A stretch of 64,000 nucleotides of DNA from Diploscapter coronatus. Taxonomy: Eukaryota > Nematoda > Chromadorea > Rhabditida > Rhabditidae. The notes under the pieces were generated by a model that was not told the DNA's origin, did no database searches, and saw only the letters and a list, made by a program, of their open reading frames with translations. Shown here one piece after another: positions 1 to 11,884 of this stretch; positions within the stretch are counted from its first letter, which is position 1; each line of letters opens with the position of its first letter. The translations under genes and the position numbers were made by a program. The DNA lies in NCBI GenBank assembly GCA_964036155.1, contig OZ038422.1, forward strand, positions 2,999,201-3,063,200, written 5' to 3'.

Positions 1-1757
1 GATTTATCAAAGTGAAATGGCATTTGAACAGCTACATATTTTTTTTCGAAACATACCTTAAACGGCTATTAATATGCATGTTGAGATGAATACAGAGAAT
101 CATCTTAGTTTTCTTTTCTCAGCAGCAAACAAACATTTAAATTCAATTTTCCTAATAAGTGTTCGCCTCGAAAGATGTTTCAATTTTGCATGATGAGGCT
201 ATTCGAGGCTCCTTCAACTGCGTCATTTCTGCAAAAAATCTTTCATTTGACGAGTGGAATTCCCGGAAACTGACAATGATATGCATAAGTCCTTTCGAAG
301 TCAAGTGCAAAGAACAAAGAATGGAAATATGAAAATTCTAGTATTTATGAAGTTAAGCTAGGAAAAATACGAAGGGATTATATAAAAGGCAAATTAGTCA
401 TTTCTTTTTTGTAAGAATCCTTATCTTAATTTATTTCATAAATTTTTGAATGATATAATTATGTTTATGTTTCTCGCAAAGAACAAAGAGTGGTAATTCT
501 TTCGAAACTTTGAAAATTGTGAAACTTAATGAAATTCTATGAGAAAGTAAGTCGTTTTATTTTAAATTCTATATTTTGACACTAAGTTTATAACAACCAT
601 AACGTGGAAAAATAATTTCGAAAATTTTACTCTACGAATTTGAATCCACGATAAAATGAATTAAAAGTAGCGATTCAAATTGTCATTAGAAATTTCAAAC
701 CTTGCGATAATTCATTTTCGAAAATTTTATAATCGCGGGAATTTTATGTTTTACTTGATATTTGATGACACACACTGTAGATCATTTCCATAAGATTCAG
801 TCAATATAAAAATCAAATCATGGCAATAAGAAAATTACCCATCTTCGTAAAATTTCAAACATAATATAAAATATCGATTTATCGCAACTTTGCCACGAAA
901 AAGTAATAAATGATTGGAAAGTACTTTTCCCATTCTTTAAATAATGCAAAGTTTCGATAAATTTAACGCAATTTTAAAAACTACTAGCTGAAATATGAGT
1001 TGTCGAATCAATGGATGGGACCCTTAGCTGACTGTTCGAATATCGGTACATTTGCATGCTCAGTTTGGGCTTGCACTTCGAGGGTTGGAAGCTTCCTCAA
1101 ATCATATACTCATTGCTTTGTGAAACTCAGGGATAACCTTAACTTTGTCTAAAATATTAATGGATCTTAACATTTTAGTTTGGAGTTTAATTTGATGTAA
1201 AAGAATCGGATCGTTCATGATAATGATATTTAGAATTAGAAAGAAATAATTTCATTTATAGGTCTTAATCTATGGCCAAATGGGTGATGAAAATATACCG
1301 GAGACATTCCCATTCCTTTGCAATCTGGTCATTTCTGGGTTCTCGTTAGGAAACGAAGATTGTCTTGCCACTTTCCGACGCGGCCTGTTGTCGCCACTGT
1401 TGAAACTGAATTTAGACTTATTTAAGATCCTTGAAGAGCTTAATTATTCAACCTTTCATAATAGGCCATAAATGAAAAATTGCAACATATGCAAAAAAAA
1501 AACACAAGGATTGTTACATTCCATCGTCACTTTCCGGCAATGAAAATAAATTGGTAAGTTTTAACAATTATCTGGAATAAATGAAAAGCGAAATTTCTGA
1601 TGGTATTTCAGTACCGGCAAAAATTTAAAATTTAAAAAAATACCTTCCAAACAACCTCGACAATCTAAACGCAGCTGAGTCTTTCTGACGTTCCACTTCT
1701 TCCACATCTACCAGAATAAGGGAATATCTGAATTTTCTTATTTTTTACGGACAAAAT
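1..1757. other. Intergenic, no gene recognised
   Basis: AT-rich sequence downstream of the minus-strand receptor gene. Open frames of about 60 codons exist but have no splice context or family resemblance. I see no RNA gene or repeat that I can support. Confidence 0.6.
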
Positions 1758-4700
1758 TCAAGGATCAGACCGTTTTCCACCATGGAAAGTTGCCTGAGCT
1801 TGCGCGACGAACAGTAACTTTGAGGAGAACAACTGTCTAACAGTTAGCCGAAATTGCTCCGACATAGAGCAATAGATAGCGAACTCGATTGGCGAGGCTA
1901 GAACTATTAGAAGGTTCCTGAAATTTTCCAAGAATTTTCCTATAAATCTTTTTCTTATTGAAGAGTCCGAAAGTTGGGAGGCTATAAGTAGGGAGAGAAA
2001 GAATGATTTTAGGCCAGCTCTCTTTTTCACGTGCTATTTCTCCATTTTTTCTAACGATGAAATTAGCCGTGCACCACTTTGCACCTCCAGATTAAGGATC
2101 AAATAATAATGAAAACTTTCTTTTGTAAATTTTACATTTGTTCCAAACATAGTATGAATCAGATTTGATCAATTTTTACTGTGTGGAATACAATTCAATT
2201 ATCCATAAAACAATAAGGTGTTTTTCAATTATTTAAGTACTCAATCATTTTAGGAATACACAATTAATGCACACTAAATTACACGTACTTTTCGGTACTT
2301 CTACGATCTCCGTTCGCGTAAACTCACCACTAATTTTCTGGCTACAATTTTTGCAGCAACTTTTCATTCATGAAAGGGATTTCCCACTTCCGCTTTTGAT
2401 CTCGAGAGAAAAAACAAATGAAGTTTGAAGTTTGATGGACGAATTTCGAGAGCACGTGATGCAAGAAAAAGCAATCAAAAAGCATGAATTGAGTGGTCAA
2501 AAGTGACATGTTTTATGTTTCAAAATATTGAGGGATTCGAATCCTCGAATTTCAATAATAGACAGAGTCTGAAACTTTTACAATAAAATATCGAATATTT
2601 CTAATAGATTTTAGAGATTTCACAAGAGTTCGGTTTCTATGTTTCAGATTTTCGAGGAATTCGTTGTATCTAAATTTCGACAGTTCTCGAACATCCGATT
2701 GTTTATAGTTGAAATAAAAACTAACGATATCTGTGAAACTTGTGCAATATTTTCATTCTGAGTCCTCAAAGACTAATTGCTATAAAATCGATTCTGCGCA
2801 AAATGAACCAGAATTTGAGATATTTGAAATTAAGCTAAGAATTGCGTTGGAAAGACCCCTTGCTCATCATTATTGAGGTTCTTGTTTTTCAAAAGAAGGA
2901 GAAAAATGTTAATGAATAACGGGACGGGTGGTCTATTTAAAGTATGGATTTTTGAATTAGCTTGAATACATCATGATGCTAAAAATTTGATCATAGACAG
3001 AAAAGTATAGAAATATTGACTCTAGTTCTCTAAGTCGAATCAAACAGTTTTAATGCGGTAACACATATTGTATCCTTTTTCAAAATAATTACCTCATAAC
3101 CACTAGTCGATTTATGATGAGGTAGTGGGTTGAACTTCTTTCAATCAAACGATTAGCAACGATTATTTGGATTCCGTAAATTAAAGTGGCAGGAATCTGA
3201 AATTCTGAGATGTGTTTCAATTTTTATCATGAATACTTCTTATATTTTCGATATGATTCGTGGCTAGAAATTCCTTCAAAAATACGAAGCATACGTTACA
3301 AATAGGCTTTTTGTATTCCACACCCACTTTTTGAGAAGAGTAAGAAAAGGAGGTAGGGAAAAAGTGAGCGTGGAATACAAGAAGCTGTTATAATATACTT
3401 TGAAATTACTGATCTTTGTTTCTATTTTATTGATTTCATGGTTAGAGAAGTTTCGATAACTAAGAATTCTCCCCTAATAAGGGGAAAGCATGAAACATAC
3501 CTCAAGTAAGAGAAACACGGTGCATATCACAGCGAGCATGCGGTTTGTCGCGTAGAGACTTCGACCGCTTGACGAAGCGGAAAGACGACTGAAATATTGA
3601 TTTTATTGATTTTTTTTATTGATTTATTTGATTTTTTTTCCAAAACTTACCTGGACATGCTGATTTTTCTGTCATCACTACCCAAAATCCCCCACGATTT
3701 CTTCCGAATCTCAGCTTGACGAAGCGTTTTGGCTAGTTTGTAGGTGAAAATCGGAAATTTTCGAATTTTTAAGAAAATTTTTGTTGAAGCCTACCAGAAT
3801 AAGTATACAAGGCACTCCATGTAATGTAACCCGAGACCAGTATAGACATGAGTAGTACATATCGCGGGTCATTATCTGAAACTATCTATTTTTCATCACA
3901 ATTCGGATACGAAGATACTGATTTTCCAAAAAAAAAATCATATTCGAGACAAATTTTGTTGCATATTTTCATCATTTTTCATGTTTTGTTCATAATGTAA
4001 TCTCTTGATGCTTCATAGTCTAGTCCTATTTAATGGTGCGTAATAAATCTTCCGTTTTGTTATCATTTTCCATGACGAGTTTCCGGGAGACTATTTGGGA
4101 ACACCAAACTACAGTTAACCTAACCCATTAAAAGAATAATAATGTCTAAGCACATATATTTTTCAAATGTTAACGGTCGATTTTCCTAATTTAGCTTCCG
4201 GTTTAATATTATTCGTTTCTGATTCGTTTCCGGACTCACTTTCATAACCCAAGGCACGATTTGGACGTAGCACTCTCGTCGGCCGTTAATCGACAAAGAG
4301 AACCGCCGCTTCGAGATGATTTCCGGCAGCGAGAAAATGAACGACGTCTAGAATTGTCAAGATTAGATTATAGATCAGTCTTCGAAAACTAAGAGTTTTA
4401 TAATATTTTCGTGTGATTTTACCGAGGCCTAGCTGAAATACTGAAATTCAACGATGTGAATATAGCTGAAAATTTGATGAAACATAAATATCGATTTCTC
4501 ATTCTCAAATTTATAAGACAGTGAACAAAGGATTTAATTTTGAGAAAAACTTATGAACATTGTAAAATCAATGCGCTCCTTCAGTTAATAAGCCTTTTGC
4601 CTCTAACATTCTGTATCATCTTACCTCAGCATGAGCTCACTAGCACGCAATTAATTAACTTAAAATTTCACTACATGATCGCCTAGGAACTTCGAAACTC

Positions 4701-6016
4701 AGGATAACTGTAGCATTCTATTTTCTGAAACTTAAACTTACGATAAAAATGCAGACGATGACAATCTTCGTGTTCCTCGGTGTACAATATCGATTAACCT
4801 CCGATGGAGTACAAACGTAGACGTATCTCTGCACGGCAAGAAACACCGTCAGCCAGATTGCTGATGAATGCAGAAACGAAGGCAGACTATCTGCCATATA
4901 TGCGTGAGCCTAAAATACAATATATTTCAAAATAATCCATATAATTCTCAAATAGAAAATTTGTGCAATTTGCATCTATTGAATGTGAATATGCTGATTC
5001 ATTGAAAATAATTGAGCAAAAAATTACCTTGCACCAGAACGGACTCAACCCGTGCACTAAAATATCAAATATAGAATTTGAGAAGAAAAATCTGCAATAA
5101 TCTTACGAATATCCGTTTGGTATCCCTTCAGAGTGTAGTAGAAAAAGAACCAGGGGAAGGAGGTGAGACCTGGAAATATCGATTTCTCACTAAAATTTTT
5201 CAAATTCACCCATTTTATTATTTTAAAAAGGGTGAATTTTACAAATTTTCTCGTTTTTTAGCTAACCTGTGAGCAAATCAGTTAGAGCCATAGCGAATAA
5301 TACCATATTTGTGGGTGTCCGTAGGTGCTTCTGAAAATGGTTTAGAATTTCGAATACAGGTCCATTTTAGCTTCTATTCTTAGGGAAACTTTTAGTTGAG
5401 CTTCTTTTCTATGAATAGATGTTTTTATTTTACAAAACTATTTCTAGAAGAATCTCTTTATTATGCATGGAGTTTTATATTTTACAGTAATCTAGTAAAT
5501 TTTGTGCTTGATACAATACGAGCATAATGAAGCTGTTAGCAACAATACTATATATATTTTTTTTATTTTTGTGAGGAAGATTTCATCTTATTTATGGTTT
5601 TCTATAATGAAATTTAGGGTAGGCGAATAATTTTACCTGATATAAAACGAGCATAATAAAACTGTTAGTGACAGCCGTAATGCAGACGAGTGCTGGCATC
5701 AAATGACCGTAGATGGGAATGGCCCAATCCAACGGGGTTGACAGGGAGATGTTTACCACGGACATGAATAGTTTGCTGTCCTAAAATTAACGTTTTTTGT
5801 TTTAAATGAAATATTTCATGAAAATTCTTCACAAGCGCTGACAATACGCTTGATACTAGCGTTTTTGGTGTATTTAAAAAATTAAATCTAATAAACAAAA
5901 AGAGATCTAAAAATGTTAGAACTAACTACTTGCTCCTGTTCGTCTTGAACCGACAGAATCACAGCTGGGCTTGTTTCGACTACATTTGCGTTTGCCGAGA
6001 GCGAGAAATTCTGCAT
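1758..6016 (-). CDS. Sex-peptide/myoinhibitory-peptide receptor-like neuropeptide GPCR
   Basis: Rhodopsin-family seven-transmembrane receptor, expected in the neuronal plasma membrane; 12 exons, 398 residues. Exons in reading order: 6016-5930, 5780-5637, 5330-5267, 5169-5107, 5056-5028, 4909-4742, 4347-4240, 3875-3795, 3751-3651, 3588-3501, 3196-3093, 1917-1758; all phases agree. TM1 lies near residues 45-75. TM2 contains TNMVLFAMALTDLLTG. TM3 (about 138-162) has LPSFLH, AIWLTVFLAVQRYVYVC, where QRY replaces the usual DRY. C128 and C211 can form the TM3-ECL2 disulfide. TM5 contains HGVPCILIL, TM6 NRMLAVICTVFLLLE, TM7 ASPIEFAIYC. The TM3 and TM7 motifs resemble Drosophila SPR and nematode SPRR receptors (family knowledge). 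The start ATG follows an acceptor-like TTTTCAG, suggesting trans-splicing. Oddity: exon 9 is preceded by TTTCCG instead of an AG acceptor. Other FMRFamide-type receptors remain possible. Confidence 0.82.
3302..3390. repeat. Foldback element, family W (intron 10 of the receptor)
   Basis: Imperfect inverted arms at about 3305-3332 and 3358-3386, core TTGTATTCCACACCCACTTT, flank a purine-rich centre. Related elements occur at 31398-31490, 34498-34619, 35694-35789 and 41902-42015. Confidence 0.75.
3752..3794 (-). other. Short intron with a non-AG 3' end
   Basis: This 43-nt intron starts with GTAGGC, but the only end that keeps the receptor frame reads TTTCCG (minus strand, last two bases at 3753-3752). 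The expected form would be TTTCAG. The next AG (about 22 nt downstream, after TACAAACTAG) shifts the frame and removes conserved TM5 residues. Confidence 0.7.
5510..5547 (-). other. Partial copy of receptor exon 2 inside intron 2
   Basis: About 29 of 37 bases match the 3' end of exon 2 (5637-5673). It still encodes NSFIMLVLYQ, the end of TM1, and most differences are synonymous. A TATATATAG acceptor-like site precedes it, but the donor position reads CAA then GC, not GT. It may be a decayed duplicate or an unrecognised alternative exon fragment. Confidence 0.6.
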
Positions 6017-6024
6017 CTGAAAAT
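6017..6024 (-). promoter_or_regulatory. Candidate spliced-leader acceptor of the receptor gene
   Basis: On the minus strand GATTTTCAG lies immediately before the start ATG. This matches a nematode 3' splice site with no coding exon needed upstream, so it could be a trans-splice site or the end of a 5' UTR intron. Confidence 0.45.
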
Positions 6025-6330
6025 CGAATCTTAATTATTCCAGACGACTTTCCTCGCCTATCCTAAAAGATTAGAAAAAAAATGCAAGAGAAAATTGGAT
6101 CAAGAGATTATCCGTAACAAGTTTCTCAGAGTATCCTACAGCATTAGAGGGATATATCTAAGAAAATTAGATCAGGAAATTAATTCAAACGACTCTCAAA
6201 GAATATCTTTCGACATTAGAAAAAAAATCATAAAGGTATCTTCGGACAAGAAAAGAAACAATCAGATCAAAATTAGCCGAGATGACTTTTGAAGGCTATC
6301 TTTCAACATTACGAAAAGGAATTATCGAGC
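6018..6330. repeat. Degenerate tandem repeat upstream of the receptor gene
   Basis: Three to four diverged units of about 72-92 bp start near 6018, 6090, 6161 and 6253. They share AGAAAATTGGATCA-like openings and a GAATATCTTTCGACATTAGA-like segment. The array sits directly in the putative promoter. No coding meaning is seen; the open frame across it is a by-product of the repeat. Confidence 0.6.
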
Positions 6331-6772
6331 CTTCTGCTAAATAAGAAAAGGATGCCCAAATGAGAGGTGACAAGAAGCAAATAAGCCAGCTGAATTTTGA
6401 GATATGAGAAGCCGAAAAATAACGAGTAAGTACCCAAATATCCTGTCCTATGATTAAGGATAGGGGATAAAACCGGATAAGATATACCACCCTTCGGATA
6501 TACAGATATTGAAAAAAAACATCCGAAATACAATTAGAAAGGCAACATTCTGTTTGTTTTAGAGAAAATACTGAAGGTACTTGCACAATTTTTGTGACTT
6601 TTAGAGCGCATAGGATATATTGAATAGTAGTAAAAAAGCACTGAAACGAGACTTCTAATTAAGATTATAAGGATCGTTTAGGGGAATAAAATTTGTGGCT
6701 TATTTCCGAGATGCAAAATAATAACAAGGCAGAAATGATTGTTTAAAGATAATATTGTTTTTTTTCAAGGAA

Positions 6773-7007
6773 CACGATCTTATGAACTCTATGCCTTCGT
6801 AGCGTCTTGCCTGTGATTACGTTCGAAGAAAAGAAATACCTGCAAAAGTGGAGAGAAATTGAATGATCGTTCAAAATGAGTGCATGAAAACGAGGAATTA
6901 TTTCGCTAATTGCCAAAACCTGCGCGATTGCACGGAAATACACAACGGCGCAGCAAGGTTGCAGATGAGCGGGGCTAAAGCCTAACCATAAAGAATATAA
7001 GATCGTG
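6773..7007. repeat. Inverted-repeat element, family E copy 1
   Basis: A 235-bp element bounded by CACGATCTTATGA at the left and ATATAAGATCGTG at the right. A second copy at 28147-28523 shares both ends and interior segments, such as the CAGCAAGGTTG region near the right end. It looks like a non-autonomous DNA transposon (MITE); no transposase is visible. Confidence 0.75.
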
Positions 7008-8496
7008 GGGGGAGCAGGAAAAGAAGATCAAATTTATGATCCAAAACAAGTATGCAATTAAAAATGAAACATATGCACATTATTTGTGTTGCTTTTCGAA
7101 AGAAAATATTGGCGTAACTTTTCCTACGAAACACAATGGGATTATTAATTTTGATTCTTCTCAAAATAGCATCTTAAAGATGAGACTTACATAAAAATAC
7201 GAAAGAAATCATAAATCGGGATGTGCAAAATAAAGAAAAAAAACCATCAAGAAAAATTTAACTTAGCAACGAATTTTCTTAAAATTTCTAAAAATGAAAA
7301 AGTGACCCCGGTCTTTCGATTTTCGACCTCGAAATGAAAAATAAACATTTATTGTAGCACTCGTAGCTTATTTCTATAAAATGTTCAATAAAGCGCAGAA
7401 TAACGTGCATCAAAGAAAATTCGATGAGTTTTAGATATTTCAAAAATATCAGCCTTAAAACCTGGAGAAAGAGTATGTGGTATAAAAACAACGAAGACCT
7501 CTCATTCTTTTATTAAGTATTTTTTATGTCACGGGACTTTCAAATCTCTGAAAATGTTTAAAAATGTATGTCATTCGAAAATATCGAATTTTAAAACTCC
7601 GTAGTTTTAAGAAATAGTATGTAGATTTAGGAAAAATGAGGAAGCTCTTTTTCTAATATCATTTTTTCCGTGTTGCGACATTCCAAAATATTCCGAAAGT
7701 CTATAAAACATTACGTAGCCAGCTATATGAATTTTGTGCAGCGGCTATCTGAAGTTATGGATTTTTGGATGCGATAAATTATTGACGAGGCCAAAACGAA
7801 TGCCTCTGAAGGGGCTTTCAACTTCTGATTTTATTCCAGTCGGAATTCTTTCCCTATATTTCAATGCGTAAACTGAGATTTCTTAAATGTAGCATTTTTC
7901 GGCATAGACCATGGATATTGCTGAAACATATAAAAACCAGGTTATAAATTATCTGAGATAGTTTCGAAGAGCTATGTTTCAATATATGGGCAAGGAGTTC
8001 TTTAATGTAGAATTTTTCCGGAATAAAGCTCTCCTAAGACCCAACTCAAATATTCAAATATTTATTAGATAAGCTCAGAGAGTGTCGTTCGTGGAGAAAG
8101 TTTATGAAAAATTCGAGTTTTTCTTTCATGGAAGGAGAATAATTTCGTAATGATCTGAATTTTAATTGAATGTCCAAACTAGAAAATAGTGAGAATTTGA
8201 TCGAATTTGAATAAAATAAAATTTGAAGAATCAATTTTTGAAAGCGTAATAGAATGAAATTAGAATTTGTATGTTATTTCGTTCGTAAAAATAAGACTTC
8301 CTCAGAAAGCGCAATTATTATTGAAGTCCGTAGAAATGCAGTCTACTAAAAATAGCTTGTAACCAGAGTGGTAATCATTCAAACATCAAATTATTTAGAT
8401 TTAGACAAATTATGGTGAGAGATTCAATATTGATATTAGTAAAAAGGAACTAACAATTGAATAGCATTATTACGAGTATCAGATAATTGAAATCAG

Positions 8497-8545
8497 GGAC
8501 GTGCGGAATATTCCGTTCCATTCCTAAACACTCCGCACGTTCCTC
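8497..8545. repeat. Small inverted repeat
   Basis: Arms GGACGTGCGGAATATTCCG and the imperfect complement ending CTCCGCACGTTCC form a short hairpin. Isolated; no second copy noticed. Confidence 0.5.
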
Positions 8546-8829
8546 ATTGAAACGATGTTTAGAAAATGAAGAAGCTGAAATATCACAGCCTGTTTCGAAA
8601 TCATATTCTAGAACACGTCATAGAAAGTTCTAGAAGCTAGAAATCCTGTGCTTCCAAACATAATGCCAAGTTCGCCTCGTTACTTATGTTGCACATGCCA
8701 AATTTGGCTAATTGTGGAATCGAATTCCAATGAAAATGGCCTTTCCGTGGATGAAGATATTTGTAAGGTTCAGTAAATGCATGCCACGGACAAAAGTAAA
8801 ATGATTAATGATTATATTTTAAGTTATAA

Positions 8830-8892
8830 CCACCACATAGAAAATGCTAGTCATTACTTAATTTTTCCCTAGCATTCTTCCCTATGTGGAGG
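8830..8892. repeat. Small foldback element
   Basis: Left arm CCACCACATAGAAAATGCTAG pairs imperfectly with the right arm CTAGCATTCTTCCCTATGTG. Total span about 63 bp. Confidence 0.55.
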
Positions 8893-9654
8893 GGTCTGCT
8901 ACATAGTCATACTTAGTCAGAAAGCCATATTTTATTGGAACATAAATAAATATTGCAAACTGACCTTTTGAACTTGGGTTAACTAGCGCTAGATGTTCAT
9001 TTTTGGAAGATAAAACACAAAAAAAGCAATAAAGCTTCTAAATGAGGAAATAAGTTTCAGAATTTTATTGCAAGAATTGAAAATAATATCAAATTCTAAC
9101 TTATCGTTTTTGTGATGATTTCGTTATTAAGACTGACTCAATTATTATAGATGAGCATCGTGAGCAGAGATGTATGCGGTCCGTAAAAATTGGAATCGGA
9201 CCAGATCTGGACATTCAAGAAAAAAATGTTCAGGACCCGGACATCGAAATTTTTATCAGTACTAATTTTAAAAAGAAATTATAAATTTCGCTATAAGCGT
9301 TATCATAAGAAGAAAATAATAAAATGATAAGAATTTGAATATTTTTTCGATTTTCTGAAAAGGTAAAAGTTCTGTGTGTTGGAGTCGCGAAAATCCTAGG
9401 AAATATTCTTTTTATACTCTCTAACTACTTTTTTAAATTTTATCTACTACTTTTATTAATTGTCCCGATTTGTTAGTAGCTGCAACATTTTCAACTTTTA
9501 AAGTTAGGAAATTTCTACAAAGTTTACCAAAATTCATACAATTGAGCAATGCAGAAATCATTAATCCACCACGCTGTGCTTTAGAAATTTCCTGCAAGGC
9601 TAGGATCGGAAAGGTTTTGATATCGCAGTTTCTATTGTAGCCTTCAAAATTCAA

Positions 9655-10060
9655 AGTTCCTCAAAAATGCATGTAAATTGGTCGATACTTGGTAATGCAC
9701 AATTAGTCATAGGTATTTTCGGAAACGTACTTTTGGCTCCTTTTTAGTTCTGCATTACAGATGCACACTTGGGAAGAGGGATAATTCGATAAGCAGTCAA
9801 ATATATGCGATGCATAAATTATACCTAATTGATCATGGTGTCGAAAATTATCAGAAATTTTAGAGATCTTTCAAAATGTGCTGGTAAATTGATCATTTTC
9901 TGGAGCTTGTTTCAAAACAAATTAGCGTTAGGATCTTAAGATATTTTCGGAAATATTTTTTTACTCTCTCTCTTTAGTTCTGCATTACAGATGCGCACTC
10001 GAGAAGAGGGAATAATTCGATAAGCAGCCGAAATATTCGATGCATGAAATATGATTCCCG
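9655..10060. repeat. Diverged direct tandem duplication
   Basis: Two copies, about 9655-9840 and 9880-10060. Both contain TATTTTCGGAAA, then TTTAGTTCTGCATTACAGATG, then GAAGAGGG, AATTCGATAAGCAG and CGATGCAT, in the same order. No coding potential recognised. Confidence 0.7.
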
Positions 10061-11884
10061 AGCCAACTTTACAAGAACGGATATCCCAGAAAAAGTTCGA
10101 AAATCTCTGCTTGGGATCTATTGGAATAGATTCGTTTTAGACAAGGGAAAATAAATAAGTTTCGGAGTAATTAGGGTCTGAAAGATGCCAAATCAGCATA
10201 TCAATAGTTGCTGCGTTCTTCGATTATTTAAAAAAGAAAAACATGAATTGAAATAAATATAGCAAAATTATTAAATTAAAAAATCGCAAAACTAAATTTG
10301 TTCTAAAACACTCTGAAATGAAATAGGATACGAAAACCTTGTTAATATCTGATTTATGATTATTCCAAATATGAATAAAACAATATCCTTCTATCCCAAA
10401 GGAAATTCCAGGCTCAAGCCGAATTTATGAATAAAATGATTAGATAAAATCGCATTTTCTGAGGAAGTACAAGAGAATTTGGAGAAATCGACCTAAATTT
10501 GACGTTTTGAGGAAAATAAAATAGCAAAATCTGTCATAATTCGGAGCATCGTTTGATAGATGAAAATACAGAGATTTGGATAAGCAATACAAGAATCAAA
10601 TATTCTAACATGCCCTAAATCTTTTTTTTTTATTTAATTAAACGTGATTTTAGCGACAGTATTTCGAAAAGAAAAAAACGAATTATGAATATCCTTCGAA
10701 AATTTCAAGTGTTTTTAAACACAATTATGACGACGTTAAAAATAATGTAAAGTTTCAATTTCACTATGATATATCGCTGGTAAGAGAAAACTTTCGTTAT
10801 TAAACTTTGATGAATTTTCTGAAATGAGCAATATTTTTGAGCCATATCTGAGATCAATAATAATTACAAAAATTATTAAAATAATCGACATATCAATAAT
10901 AGCCACAAAATGCCTATCTTTTCAAGTTTAGTTATGTGTCTGTTTATCTGAGAGCACAGCAAAATTCTTTTCCGAACTTGGTTCATTTAGCCACGTCTTT
11001 TGCGGCCAAAATTGAACTAATTATGGACTTCTCGACTATGCAGCTATGCCTCTTCAAAATGCAACCAATTCTCGTTGCGCTAATGATATGTGCAGGATAA
11101 GCTGTAATTTTTTATATGATAAAAATTCGAGAATTTTCTTTTAACAATAAACCCACATTCAAGTTTTGAGCATTGAATATCACAATAAATTGATAAAAAT
11201 ATAGAACATTCTGAAACGTCGAAATTGTGAGATTTTAAAATCAACCAAATCTAGACTCGCTAATGATGTACACGAGATGAGCGGTAATTTTTACACGATA
11301 ATGCAAATTTTAGATCTTTTTTAAATTTTAATTCCAAAATAATATAATGTCATCGGAAGATTATCTACTGAACGAGATATAAAAGATTTGAAAATTGAAA
11401 CATAATCAGATACTAAAAATTGTTCATGCTTAAGGAAATGCATTTTTTCTTCAAATAATGTATTATCAATTTTGTCAGAAAAGTTGATTTTCACATCATT
11501 TCATATTTTTTCTTATCGATAGAGTGATAAAGTCCAATATCTCTAGATATCCGAATATCCAAAATCACTCAAATCTGTTTATTTAGCGGGGGCCGCGACA
11601 AAGTCTATTGAATTCGAGATCAGAAAAAACGCGAGTTGGATCAATTACGCAAATAAATCACAGGTAATCTCTGCAAAATCTTCGAAATTTCGATTCCCTC
11701 CCTAATTTCCTACTTAACTTAGGCTAAATTTTAAATGTAAAATAAATTATTGAGAATCTTAAGTTTTTCAATAAAAAGTGGTCTACTAAATCGCCACACA
11801 AATCTTTAATTTAACCAGAATATTTTCTAAAACATATTTCCTTAATTTAACTAAATATTGGATTCCTAAAAGTCCAATATAAAA

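Larger units (their letters stand above)
7008..11884. other. Long gene-poor AT-rich stretch
   Basis: Only short frames without splice support. It holds two small hairpins (8497-8545 and 8830-8892) and a diverged direct duplication (9655-10060), described separately. No tRNA or other RNA gene was recognised. Confidence 0.6.
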
